A DNA stretch of 64,000 bases from Prostheceraeus crozeri (Eukaryota; Platyhelminthes; Polycladida; Euryleptidae): the NCBI GenBank assembly GCA_907163375.1, contig CAJQUW010006363.1:203501-267500 (forward strand), in the 5' to 3' direction. The notes beneath the pieces were generated by a model, which saw only the letters and a list, made by a program, of their open reading frames with translations, ran no database searches and had not been told where the DNA came from. The number at the start of each line of letters is the position of its first letter. Position 1 is the stretch's first letter. This document shows positions 13,040-23,800 of the stretch, piece by piece. The translations under genes and the position numbers were made by a program.

Positions 13040-13146
13040 CTGTAAAGGAAATTGCCATCTCGCATCAATCGTTTTTCAATGCTCGCTCTGCAAAGAACAC
13101 GATGGTCCACTGATGGAATCATTCTTCCATTTTTGGAGAAGGTCAT
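13040..13146 (-). CDS. Candidate first coding exon, unknown gene
   Basis: An ATG at 13146-13144 opens 35 codons (MTFSKNGRMIPSVDHRV..., ending GNFLY) followed by AG and then GTGTGAGT, a good donor site. The exon leaves two bases of a split codon. That phase fits the F-box exon acceptor at 7537, which needs two, so it could be the first exon of that gene or of a transcript including it. The peptide does not look like the missing F-box half, so at least one further exon would be needed. No family recognised. Confidence 0.33.
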
Positions 13147-13211
13147 GATCAGAGAACACAATATTATAATGCGTTCGTGATGATCACAACGCTCCAGTTA
13201 ATAGTTTGACT
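13147..13211. promoter_or_regulatory. Candidate bidirectional promoter / 5' UTR interval
   Basis: Only 65 bases separate the two divergent candidate ATGs (13146 minus, 13212 plus). If both exons are real, their 5' leaders must overlap or be very short, and the promoter would be shared. No TATA box or other motif is obvious. Confidence 0.25.
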
Positions 13212-13307
13212 ATGTCAGCACCGTCCAAGCCTCCAGTACGGGGAGTAGTGACGCAAAAGCTTCACAAATTAAACTCGGTTCTGTATCAACGAAGTCTAAA
13301 AGGAATG
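13212..13307 (+). CDS. Candidate first coding exon, unknown gene
   Basis: An ATG at 13212 opens exactly 32 codons (MSAPSKPPVRGVVTQKLHKL, then NSVLYQRSLKGM) up to GTGAGT at 13308-13313, a consensus donor, in phase 0. The basic, proline-containing start is plausible for a small or mitochondrial protein but no family is recognised. The downstream exons would lie to the right; none was identified before the Polinton. Confidence 0.33.
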
Positions 13308-14438
13308 GTGAGTTTCCGAAAATTCGGGCCCGGTTCACACACTGGTTGCCACAATGCAGCATTCGTAATAATCGTAATTTATTATATTTCATGCATTATG
13401 CTTGAATTGACTATCTCATCAAAAAAATAGGTGTAGTTCAGTTTGGAGATCCGGTTTACGGCAAGAACTAAGACTTTTGAAACTCTCCGCATTCTCGCTT
13501 AACACTCAGCACCGAATAATGAGTGAATAATAATAACAAATGAGGAAATAATGAGAGTGGAAATAAAAATAATAATGAGTGGAATAAGAAATAGAACTCG
13601 GCCACATGGAAGAGAAGCGTCTCGATGCTAAGCTCGATGCGAAGAGAAGCTAATCAATGAGCGATAATAGTCTTATTTATGAATGAAATGATGAGTTCAG
13701 TGTTACTAGTATTCAACGAGGATTGACTAATGGTTACAGTTTCAAAGTTGAAAACTCGCCTCGCCATATTTGAAAATCACGTAACTATTGATGACCTTGA
13801 GAGGAGAATTTGTCAGGGAATTGCGATTAAACTGAGGAAGAAAACTGTAGAACATTCTGTTCTATAGGAAAATAATGCGGTATCGAACTTGATTTCCATT
13901 TTCTACGAATACAGGCATTGAACTACTCTAAGCAGAGTGAGTTGGTTTCCAATGAAATGATAAACATAATATTGGAATAGCACTTGGAAAGATTTCCAAT
14001 TTCAAAGATAAAGATTCAGTGTACAACAAATAAAGTCGAATAGAAACAGATGCTCAAGACTAGCAGTAACAGAAATAAGAAAATATCAGCTAGAGACCTG
14101 GAGAGACCTTCCTTGTCGGTCATTCGATGTGGTCGGCCTGGCCCCGACATGTGGTACAGGTTGGAGGTAAGGGACCGGAATCTTGCTTTATGCAGCCACA
14201 TGGCTCATCCATGATGAGTCCGCACATAGCGATATTATTAAGCAATTAAGTTTCTTCAGTTTCGTGACTATCTTCCTGTATAATTTGGGGGTTAGCTTCT
14301 CGTCATAATTCATGCCGAGGTCTCATCGTAATTTTATAAATATTAAATAAAATTGATATATTTTCCCTTCTCCTTAATGGTAGGGTCGATTAGCCTTTTG
14401 TAAGTATTATGCATCACACTATGTACTATGGTATGGAT
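13308..14438. other. Interval with no recognisable gene
   Basis: AT-rich DNA with short chance frames. An AGGTGTAGTTCA at 13429 resembles the end of the 1.53-kb TTAA element but has no partner. Confidence 0.4.
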
Positions 14439-14561
14439 CAGGGATCGCAATTCAGCCATGAAAAAAACGGAATATCAGGAAAAACCGGGGTTTGAATTCA
14501 TAAATTTGAAATATTTACATTAGACTAATTTCGTAAAAAAAACGGAAAATTGCGATCCCTG
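14439..14561. mobile_element. hAT-like MITE, 123 bp
   Basis: The element has perfect 14-bp terminal inverted repeats, CAGGGATCGCAATT at 14439-14452 and its complement at 14548-14561. It is flanked by identical 8-bp direct repeats GTATGGAT (14431-14438 and 14562-14569). An 8-bp target duplication and a CAG-G start are the signature of hAT transposons. At 123 bp it has no coding capacity and depends on a transposase elsewhere. The unchanged target duplication suggests a fairly recent insertion. Confidence 0.85.
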
Positions 14562-14569
14562 GTATGGAT

Positions 14570-16684
14570 CTCTATATTTTAGGTATTAATTGCTATTTAC
14601 TCCCACTGGACTTTAAATAATCTCAATTGTTACACGACTTTCCGCTCAGGGCATATACATGTATTTAAGTTTGTATTCTTCCGCTTCCTGGATTCTTCGA
14701 ATTTTTTTCAACCTTGCCGTGATTTAAATTTAATTAATAAACAGACATTATAACATTAAAGAATGAACATTAAATTTTTATAAAATATTGATATATTAAT
14801 AAATAACATTAAATGAATGAAAATTAATATCAGAATCAAGTAAGTTGTAACTAAACAATAATTAAGTTCATGAAGTAATTGGTTGGAAAGAGTCAAAATA
14901 TTAAATTGATGTTTGTTAGTTTGATGAATGTTGATGTTGGCGATTAATTTCAATCCTCATTGGAAGATCATCGTCAAGCATTGAAGAAAAACATTTGTAT
15001 GAACAAAATTCACATTACGCATTACAGAAAGGGCAGTAAGATACCATGAGCAAGGAATGAAGATCAGTAAGAAAAGAGGAACAGGAAGCGTGAGTATGAG
15101 ACAGTATTTGGCATGGATTCCTAGATATCATGGCTAATTTAAACATACATGGATGCGTCATGACTGCAATGATTTCGAATGGATAGTCCATGTATTGGGC
15201 TACATTTTACCAATAACAAAGACGATAGAAATTGACTACGATCTGACTAATAGAAAAAAGGAGTAAATAAAGATGAAGAGAAATTGAAGCAATGTGAATA
15301 ATGGTTAAGTGATACGACACGATTGTATCACTAGGTAGAAATGAATGAAAATCGTATGTCCAAGTTCAGATTTACCATTGATTTTTGGATTTAATTTGTT
15401 GATCATAAAGGCTTCTCGTAAACTGAAGTTGTTGAAAATGTGTTGTTTGACAATTTTGAAGATATTTATACATTGATGAGATAGAATTTGAGGAATGCTC
15501 TCGGCATCTGGTGTGGACTGTTATTGTGGTGCTTCATATGCAACAAAAAAGCTTCCTTATAAAAGTGCTTACGGAACCGAAATCCTCGGCAGTAGGCTAA
15601 CTCAGTCGGTTAAGCCATATAAATGACCTTAGCACTGAGTTCGAGGTCGGTCGCCTGAGGTTTTTGAAACTTTCCTTTGAAGAGTTGGTGTAGAATCACT
15701 CATCATTAGCATTGAGTGTTTCCAGTGTGCGGAAGCGATTCCAATTCTGAAATCAATCCCGAGATTTTCATTAAAAATCAGGATAATTTAGCCAGAAAAA
15801 TCGAAATTGTCAAATTTCTAAAATGATTGAAAGGATAGTGCTAAGAAAGCTTCGATAATTTCTTATTTTGTAGAAAATAACACGTGGAGGCAGTGGAGGG
15901 AAATACAATGATGAGATATTTGTCTTTCTATAGGGCTGACTTTAAACGAGGAGGAATTTGATTATAACAGCAACCTGAAAATATTTCAATGAATTATCAG
16001 CACACTAGGAGACATGCCTTCTAAGGTCAGTAGATCATTAGTGATATTTACTACGTTTAAGATTTTTTAGTTGAGACACATACTCGTAGTTTAGACAACA
16101 ATATTAAAAATCTCCTGATAGCACTTGCTCTGTGATATTTCAAGCTGCATTTATGATTTTCCATGCAGTAAAACAGAAGAATTTAGGATACTGGTCGCTT
16201 TATCAAATTATTTTGGATGAAACTAAATCACACGATAACATGCGATGACGCATCTCTATTTTGTTTTGAAAGTTTGAATTGCAGCTTTTAGCAAAACAAG
16301 CGGGCTCTGACCGACTTAAGATCTCGAAAGAATCGCCGATACCGTATATATGAAGTGCGCAAGGTGCTGTGTTTAATCACGACGCTTTTTCGAGTTGACA
16401 AGGTCACGTCGATTTGGCAATTGGAAAAGGAGTAGATTCTGCCACACACTCATTTACTGCTGAACTGAGTCTACCAAAACAGTGTAGAAGAGACTAAGTG
16501 AGGCTGTATCCCGTCCGACGGAGAGCGGTTGAAAATCACTACCGAGTTTAAATTCTTGAAATGTTTCTGAACCCGATCGAGAAAGCTTGTGCTTGAAGGG
16601 CACCTGCCTACAATGGCAAAAAAGGATAGTGGACTTGTAAAAATAGCAAGCAGTCTGTAGTAGAAGATAAGAACAGGCACGATA
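14570..16684. other. Interval with no recognisable gene
   Basis: AT-rich non-coding DNA with one tRNA-like SINE head (see 15588-15660). Overlapping frames at 16454-16732 run into the Polinton terminal repeat and are chance. Confidence 0.45.
15588..15660 (+). repeat. tRNA-like SINE head (degenerate)
   Basis: A box-like TAACTCAGTCGGTTAAG is followed about 30 bases later by a B box-like GAGTTCGAGGTC. The spacing suits an RNA polymerase III internal promoter, but acceptor and T stems do not pair well. It is probably the head of an old tRNA-derived SINE and not a functional tRNA. Downstream GTTTCCAGTGTGCGGAAG loosely resembles sequence after the tRNA-like unit at 36052, so the two may be one family. 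Confidence 0.35.
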
Positions 16685-16690
16685 GAGGCT
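16685..16690. repeat. Polinton target site duplication, left
   Basis: GAGGCT, identical to 34537-34542. Polintons duplicate 6 bp on integration. Confidence 0.92.
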
Positions 16691-17395
16691 AGTAATGGGC
16701 AAAAGACCGTTCCAGGACACCATAAAATTCAAAAAATAGTATCTTTAAAAAACGAGTAAATTTATCAATTTAGGTCATTATTTCAGGTTTTTAAGACCTA
16801 AATTCATGAATTTAGACCGTTCCAGGCCACCATAAAATTCAAAAAATAGTATCTTTAAAAACGACATAAATTCATGAATTTTGTTCCTTTTTAGTTCCTT
16901 TTTAGTTCCTTTTTAGTTCCTTTTTGTTCCTTTTTAAGACCTAAATTCATAAATTTAGTCCATTTAAAAAGTACCATTTTTCAAAAAAATGGTATCTTTG
17001 AAAACGACTAAATTTATGAATTTAGGTCATTTTTTCAGGTTATGAAGACCTAAATTCATAAATTTAGGCGTTTTTAAAAATACCCAAATTTTCAAATTTT
17101 TCAAAATCTCAAATTTGAGAATTACAATTTTCACCCGCCCTGAAAATCATGACCGTTCCAGGACACTGTAAAATCAGAAAAGTCAAGAATCTCAAATTTG
17201 AGAATTACATTTTTTCTCTTTAAAATCATGACCGTTCCAGGACACCGAAAATCATAAAAATTGGTAATTTTAAAAACGTCTTTTAAATCCATTTTTCAGG
17301 TTTTTAAAATATGAGTTAACTAAACTTATGTGTCTAAAAATATTTCTTTAAAAATGGAAGAAACAAAAGTGGATGAAACAAAAGTGGAAGAAACC
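16691..17395 (+). repeat. Polinton left terminal inverted repeat
   Basis: About 0.7 kb, matching 33826-34536 inverted and reaching a few codons into the first gene (ATG 17354). It is modular: four copies of GACCGTTCCAGGACACC or a near match (16705, 16815, 17151, 17230), and several palindromic blocks around AAATTCATGAATTTAGG. This arm alone has a short tandem expansion of a TTTTAGTTCC unit near 16885-16935. Confidence 0.92.
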
Positions 17396-18031
17396 GCACG
17401 AATATATCCTTCGTTATCACAGTTAAAAATAAGTGAATTGAATAAAGAAAAACACAAAGATAGAGTTAGGTATATGAAAGATAAGGAATCTCAATTATTA
17501 CTTAGACAAGAACATTATAAAAAATTAAGAAAGAGATGGACTAAAGTTAAGAATGTAACACAAGGAATTGGCATATTCTTAACAATAAGTTTAGGTGCTT
17601 TAACAATTGTTATATCTTCAGGTGTTTTAGTAATTCCAGTAGTTGCTACAGCTTTAACAGGTACGGGTGTTTTTGCAACTTCACTTGTTACAATGTTAGA
17701 TAAATCTTTAATAACTAAAAAACGAAAATCATTAAAAACTAAGCATTTACATATTAAAGAAGTCTATGATAAACTACATTACTACTTTCAAAGAGTATGT
17801 GATGATAATGTTATTACGTTAGATGAGATTGAAAAATTTGATCAAATAGCTAATGAAGTTAATCAAATATCATTTCAATCACAGACAGAAAAAGTTGATG
17901 ATAAGAATAAACAGGATGGCAAAATTTCTGGTGATGGTAAAATTTCTAATGAAGAAAATGACAAAATTTTTTTAGAAGAGCTAAAAACTTTAAGCGAAAA
18001 TTTAAGCAAAACTTTATTAAACAAAACTTAA
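17354..18031 (+). CDS. Polinton two-transmembrane protein, function unknown
   Basis: About 225 residues from the ATG at 17354, the start with AAAA before it; the frame is open slightly further upstream. The N-terminal third is charged and helical (likely coiled coil). Two strongly hydrophobic segments follow at roughly residues 75-120 (GIFLTISLGALTIVISSGVL and VIPVVATALTGTG...), then a charged helical tail. Its layout, two TM helices followed by coiled coil, recalls SLATT-type membrane proteins, but that is only architectural resemblance. The first codons lie inside the terminal repeat, so the repeat may carry its promoter. Looks whole. Confidence 0.7.
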   Translation: MEETKVDETKVEETARIYPSLSQLKISELNKEKHKDRVRYMKDKESQLLLRQEHYKKLRKRWTKVKNVTQGIGIFLTISLGALTIVISSGVLVIPVVATALTGTGVFATSLVTMLDKSLITKKRKSLKTKHLHIKEVYDKLHYYFQRVCDDNVITLDEIEKFDQIANEVNQISFQSQTEKVDDKNKQDGKISGDGKISNEENDKIFLEELKTLSENLSKTLLNKT

Positions 18032-18151
18032 AACGAGAAACCTTTAAACGAAAAGATGTCAGACAACAAAGCAATAAAAAAATAATTTGTTCAGTAAATT
18101 TTTTTGTTGTATTCCAATGTTACCACAAAATTCAAATATCATATTTTAAAA

Positions 18152-18976
18152 ATGGATAAAATTAAAGCTGATAATTTTAAAAGAATTAAACAATTAGAAG
18201 AGTTAATAAAACAAAGAAATATTATGAAAGAAAATCATCTTCAACATAGAATGATAAAAGCTGGTATTCAATCTGATATGTTTGAAAAAATGCAGCAAAC
18301 CGAGCAAGTAAAAACTGATTTTGAGAAAACTATGAAACCATTTAAAACTCTTGAAAAAGAACTTACAAATAATGATAAACAAATTGATATAACAGATCCA
18401 GAGCACAAAACTATATTAGATGACTATGGATTACTAGAATCAAACATTAATAAGAAATTACCAAAATCTATGCAATTTGAACATTCTATTTCATTTATAG
18501 ATGGAAAAACAATACCTAGATTTTATCTCGGACAAAAAGAAATATTTCCACAACCTTTTCGAGGTTTAATTTTTTCACCAGATAAATATCCTTTTAATTT
18601 AGATAGAAATTTTGTTAATCTTTTAAGAGGAGCAGATTTAAATAGTTATGCTGCAGAAGATCTCATAAAATATAAAGCTATGTTAGATAGAGTTAAAGCA
18701 GGAAAAACTCTTAAACGTTATAGAGAATTAGAAAATTTATTATCAACGGGAGTTAAAGTAGGAAAAGGTTTTAAAACAGAAACAACTGTATTTTTACCAG
18801 ATGATCCACAAGAATTACTAAATATTTTAATATCTGCAATAAAAGAAGGACATAATTCTAGTTTCAATGAAATTCATGCTATATTGAAAAGACTGTTAGA
18901 AAAGAAGATTCTAAATGAAGAGGATTATAAAAGTATAACGGGACATCGGAGATGTCTTCCAGGGCTTCGCCCGTAG
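18152..18976 (+). CDS. Conserved Polinton protein of unknown function
   Basis: About 275 residues starting at the ATG at 18152 (MDKIKADNFKR), preferred over an upstream in-frame start because it has a better context and begins the coiled coil. The N-terminal ~80 residues are helical and charged. The middle (DDYGLLESNI... RFYLGQKEIF ... NLLRGADLNSY) and the C-terminal FLPDDPQELLNIL ... RLLEKKILNEEDY resemble an uncharacterised protein found next to capsid genes in many Polintons. A GC-rich palindromic block (GGGCTTCGCCC) supplies its last codons. Confidence 0.65.
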   Translation: MDKIKADNFKRIKQLEELIKQRNIMKENHLQHRMIKAGIQSDMFEKMQQTEQVKTDFEKTMKPFKTLEKELTNNDKQIDITDPEHKTILDDYGLLESNINKKLPKSMQFEHSISFIDGKTIPRFYLGQKEIFPQPFRGLIFSPDKYPFNLDRNFVNLLRGADLNSYAAEDLIKYKAMLDRVKAGKTLKRYRELENLLSTGVKVGKGFKTETTVFLPDDPQELLNILISAIKEGHNSSFNEIHAILKRLLEKKILNEEDYKSITGHRRCLPGLRP

Positions 18977-19040
18977 CTGAAATATGTTGTTGTTTTTAAT
19001 TTTTTTATAAAAAACATTTATTCAAAATTTTAACTAAAAA

Positions 19041-19748
19041 ATGTGTTCAGCAGATTTAGACAAAATTAATAATCATTTAGAAAATTTGACAGAGATTTTG
19101 GGTTCATCAAAATTTAGTACGACGTTAAAAATTATAACATCTACTTCATCACACACTTGTAATTTAGAACCCATTCTACATTTTGAACAAAATAAAAATT
19201 ATCAAATTGCATTGACTAGTTTCTCCACATTTAACACTATTCAAAACGTTATCAAAGATGTGAATGATCAATTTAGATATTCTACTGATAAAGGCAAAAC
19301 ATGGAAAATACTAACTTTTCTTCCTGGTTCTTACGAAGTTGAATCAATATCAAATGAAATTAAGAGAAATTTAGGTATACCATTTAAAGATAAGAAACAA
19401 TTACATTTTGCAGTTGAACCGGCAGTTAATAAATTTTCTCTTACTTTAGACGAAAATCATCAAGTTGATTTTAATCATGATAGATCATTGTCAAAGCTAT
19501 TAGGATTTAATAAACAAACCTATAGTCAAGGTTATCATTTAGGTGAGAAGATTCCAAAATTAACTGAAATAAGTTCAATTGTTGTACATTGTGACATTAT
19601 TGAAGGAGGATATATAAATGGTAAATTGTCAAATTTAATATTCAGTTTTCCAGCTTTTACTGTACCCATTGGTTATAGATTAAATGTAATTCCACAAACA
19701 TTAATATATTTCCCTATTACAAGAAAACTATTAACAACATTGACATGA
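19041..19748 (+). CDS. Polinton minor capsid (penton-type) protein
   Basis: This protein forms the fivefold vertices in virus relatives. The sequence shows the family pattern: YQIALTSFSTFNTI near residue 55, WKILTFLPGSYEVESISNEI (~95-115), LGFNKQTYSQGYH, then IVVHCDIIEGGYINGKLS and FPAFTVPIGYRL near the C-terminus. These are strand-rich segments of a single jelly roll. It precedes the ATPase, as in other Polintons. The gene appears close to complete but not clean at its 3' end. Confidence 0.8.
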   Translation: MCSADLDKINNHLENLTEILGSSKFSTTLKIITSTSSHTCNLEPILHFEQNKNYQIALTSFSTFNTIQNVIKDVNDQFRYSTDKGKTWKILTFLPGSYEVESISNEIKRNLGIPFKDKKQLHFAVEPAVNKFSLTLDENHQVDFNHDRSLSKLLGFNKQTYSQGYHLGEKIPKLTEISSIVVHCDIIEGGYINGKLSNLIFSFPAFTVPIGYRLNVIPQTLIYFPITRKLLTTLT

Positions 19749-19941
19749 GAATCACTGATGAAAAAGGACAAGAAATAAATTTTGGAGGTGAAGAGATTAT
19801 GATAGATCTTTTGGTTCGGGAGGTATAAACTCCCACGCGAAGCTAGAGAAGTTTAATTTTCTTCTTCTTATTATTATTCTTATTCTTCTTCTTTAGAAAC
19901 AAAAAATAAAAAAATTAAAAATAAAATTTTTTTATTAAAAA

Positions 19942-20688
19942 ATGAGTGAAGTACTACCATTCAATAAAAAAAACTTAAATTTAATCATCATCCAAATTTA
20001 TCTAATAAAGTTTTGTCAGTTATTTGTGGAAGATCAGGATGTGGAAAAACATATCTATTATTCAAAATTTTAACGACTCCAAATTTTTTGGATTATAACA
20101 ATCTTATAATTTATACAACAACAGCAGAACAACGCGTCTATCAATTTTTAAAATATGGATTTGAAAATAATCTTAAAAAAACAGCAATTGCTTCATTATT
20201 CAAAGAATATGAAAAATCTGAAGATGAAGAAGAAATAAGTTCGTGGTGTGAAGAAGCAGCAAAAAATAATAAGTTAGTTGAATCCAATAAAAATAAGCAT
20301 ATAAAGGTACAATTAATAGATGATAGTGGTAATATGCAAGATCCTAGTAAACTAGATAAAACAATGAAACATTGTGTAATTTTTGATTATTGTGTTCATG
20401 ATAGAAATCAGTCAGTTCAGAGAAATTATTTCACAAGAGGTAGACATAATAACTAAAGTGGTTTTTTATTTAACACAAAGTATGTATTCATTAGACGGAA
20501 GTGTTATTAGAAAGAATGCAAATATATTTATACTATTTGAAATAAATGCAAGAAACTTAAGTGATTTGTTAAGAGATTTATGTGTAAGAAATAAAGATGA
20601 ATTTAAACAATCGTGTAACAATGCTTGGTCAAAAGATTATGGCTTCATTACAATTAATATTGATAAAAAAATCATGATAGAGTTATAG
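19942..20688 (+). CDS. Polinton genome-packaging ATPase (FtsK/HerA type)
   Basis: The packaging motor that would pump DNA into the capsid. Walker A GRSGCGKT appears near 20030 in the context SVICGRSGCGKTYLLFKIL. A Walker B-like CVIFDYC follows near 20375, then a segment with YLTQSMYSLDGSVIRKNANI, where the family has its conserved threonine/glutamine and arginine positions, and a C-terminal RDLCVRNKDEF region. Length of about 245 codons is normal. It is a fossil with a small number of interruptions. Confidence 0.82.
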
Positions 20689-20822
20689 AACAATTGTTCT
20701 CTGACTGAAAGTCGATAGAACATTTGTTTGCCGAGTGATAAAAAATATACAAATATAGTGTTACAATATTTTTTTTTAATTTTATATATATATCAAATTT
20801 GTCTATCTTAGAAATTAGAAAA

Positions 20823-23800
20823 TTAAAAAGGTGAAGTAGTTATTCCATCAGGTAAAATTTTTCTTTTATCATCAAATGGATCTAATGCTAATTTATGTTC
20901 TTCTTTTAAATACATTTTATGTTTCTTTGAATTAAGTCTATAATTACATGCTGTTTTTATTTCATTAGTAAATAATACATTTTTTTTATCTTGAAATGTT
21001 ATTTGATTAGCCACTGATGCCTTTGAAATTCCTTTTAATGTTTTATGTGTTTTAATATTATTAGTTGTATTATAACAATAACATTTAGATTTTAAAAATA
21101 TAGCTTCTGTTATGAAATCTTCATTTCCTTCTAGTTCATCTTTTACTTTACATAAATCAGAAGGATGAATGATATCTTTTATTTTATCTATTTCTTCATC
21201 AAGTGAAGAATTATACGGTATTGTTAATTCTAAGAAAACAGAATCGGTATCTGTAAAGTGTAATTTATAGTTTTTGCCATAAGCAAGTGCTAAATAATCA
21301 TATATAAATCTATACATAAATAGTTTAGCTAATTCTAATACAGTGAATCCAATAAAATTAAACTTATCATGTTTTACGCTAATTCGACGTAAATGTACAG
21401 CACATAGTTCATCACTAAATCTAGTAGTTCTTTTATATGTAGGTTTCCTTGTTAAATTTTGAAACCTATCTTTATCATAAACTATTTCAATATTTGTCTA
21501 TTACGCACATTTTCTAAAGTCTTACCATAAAATGCATTATTCATTAATTTGAAGAACACGTTTCCAAAATCATCTTTATTTCTTTTAGCTATTTTACGTT
21601 TTTCAATACTGAACTCTATATAATTTTTTAACCATTTAGATTTTCTATACACTAGAGTCCGGTGAATTTTTAAAAGAATCATTCCATTATCTAAATACCA
21701 ATCTAGCATTCTTCCTTCAATAACATACTTTCTTTTATTACTTTGTGTTAACATAAGTTTTTTTGTTGGTCTGTATTTCTTAGGCATTATAGATTTTTGA
21801 TAATCTGAAAAATCTTCTATATTGGGAATTTTGTTTTCGGGACAGAAAGGAAAGTATTTTGTTTTATCTTTTATTTCATCAGGATATACTAAATCAACTT
21901 CATATATATAACCATGATTATAATTTCCATCATGTGTTTTTTGATAATCAAGATTATTACACCATGACATTTCACCTGTTGGTAATTCTTGTATCATGCA
22001 AGAAGAATATAAGCTATTAAAATCATAATATAACAAATAGTTTTCTCTCATGATTTCATCAACTGCTGCTTGACTATCTTCATTTGATATAAGTCCTTCT
22101 ATATTTTGATTAAACAATTTTATAAACTGACCGCTTTCTTCTGGAGATAAAGGTTTCATTATTCCATAATCATCAGGATTTACTTTTTTATTGTAACACT
22201 GTACATAACGATTACCTAAAACTGATGAAACTCCACCTCTAATTCCAGACTCAAAAAATAATAATTTATCATATGTATTTTCTTTATAATGTTTAAGTTT
22301 AACACCAGTATGTTTTAATCCTGCTAACCATGTTAAACCTGGTGTAGAATAACAATAACATGGATCTATTCCGTAATATTCTAAACACATATCACGAAAG
22401 TTTTCGAAAAGATCAGCTAGTATTAATACATCTGTAGATATTTCATTGTATAATCATACATTGTTCTACAATTTAACTCTCTCCAATTTTTTTCAGCTTC
22501 TGCATAATCTTCTTCAGATAATTGTGATTGTTTTAATGTTGATTTAAATTTATTTATTGGAGGAAGTTGTTTTTCTTCCATAATTTTATTCACAGAATTA
22601 AAATCTCCAGTTGTATATTCATACGGAAATATTCCTTTTAAAGGTTTTAAATTATATTTATTTAATATTTTACATTGTTCAGGTTTCAAAGTTTTTCCCA
22701 TAACATCTAATGAATAAGGAGTAAAAAATCTAAATGCATCTAAATTCTAATACAACCTAATTGCATTGAAAAATATTCTTCTTCTGTTTTACATAGTACA
22801 TTTATTTGTTGTTGTTGTAATTTTTCAGATGAAAATAAATCTTTCATTATTAAATGGAAATCATATTTAGAACCATTGTAGAAATAAAGGAACAAAGTTA
22901 TATTTAAATTTATTAGCATTAAGATTACAAGAATTATGTGCTGCACCTCTATATAATCCATTTAGATGATCATGATCTTTTACTTTGTCGGCAGAGCCGT
23001 CGCTTCGCTTATCATTACCCAATTCTTTTCCACAGTAAAAACATTTTGTTTCATTAATAAAATTTAATTTTTCTTTTTCTGTTAATGGCATCATTGGTAT
23101 ATTTATTTCAAGCAATTGTGAAAAATAATTTTGTAATTCTTCCACTTTCTTTGTAAACATTTCTGAACTATCTTCACCATAGTATTGAAAATATTCTGAT
23201 ATAAATAATTCAGGATAATTTGAATGAATGTACATTCCCCAACATAATGGTTTTTGTTCAAAAAAATATATTTCTTTACTTTGTTCAGGTGCACTTTCTT
23301 CATAATTATCATTTTCAGAATCGGGCGAAGCCCTAGAACCTTCGGTTCGATTTTGTGTCATATTAACATTATATGCTTCAAAATCACAATAAATAGTAAA
23401 GGGTACTTTATTTTTCAAATAATGTCTATTATATATTAAATAATTATCTTTAGGAAAAGTATTTTCAACTGCTTCATTTTGTTGACAATTCTCCAAATGT
23501 CTATTCATTTCTTCTAAAGTTCTAAAACTTGTCATACATTGAAGACATGGAAAATTTGTATTATCTGAAGTTTTTGTAAATATAGAAACATCTTTACACA
23601 ATATAAAATGACCCTGATAATATAATATATTCGCTTGTGCTGGTTGCTTTGTTTTTTTTAATTTTTCAAATTTATCTTTATATATTTCATGTGTTTCATC
23701 AATTTCTTTTGTAAGATTAAATGTATTTCGATGAAAATTTTGATTTAATATTTGTAGCTGATAAATATATTCTTTATCATATTGTTCTTTATATTGTTGT

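Noticed and set aside
13429-13440. AGGTGTAGTTCA, like the tip of the 1.53-kb TTAA element
   Set aside because: No TTAA next to it and no inverted partner nearby; 12 bases can match by chance.
14140-14225. GC-richer segment considered as a tRNA or ribozyme (CATGATGAGTCCGCAC)
   Set aside because: It lacks A/B boxes, a closing acceptor stem and the GAAA of a hammerhead core.
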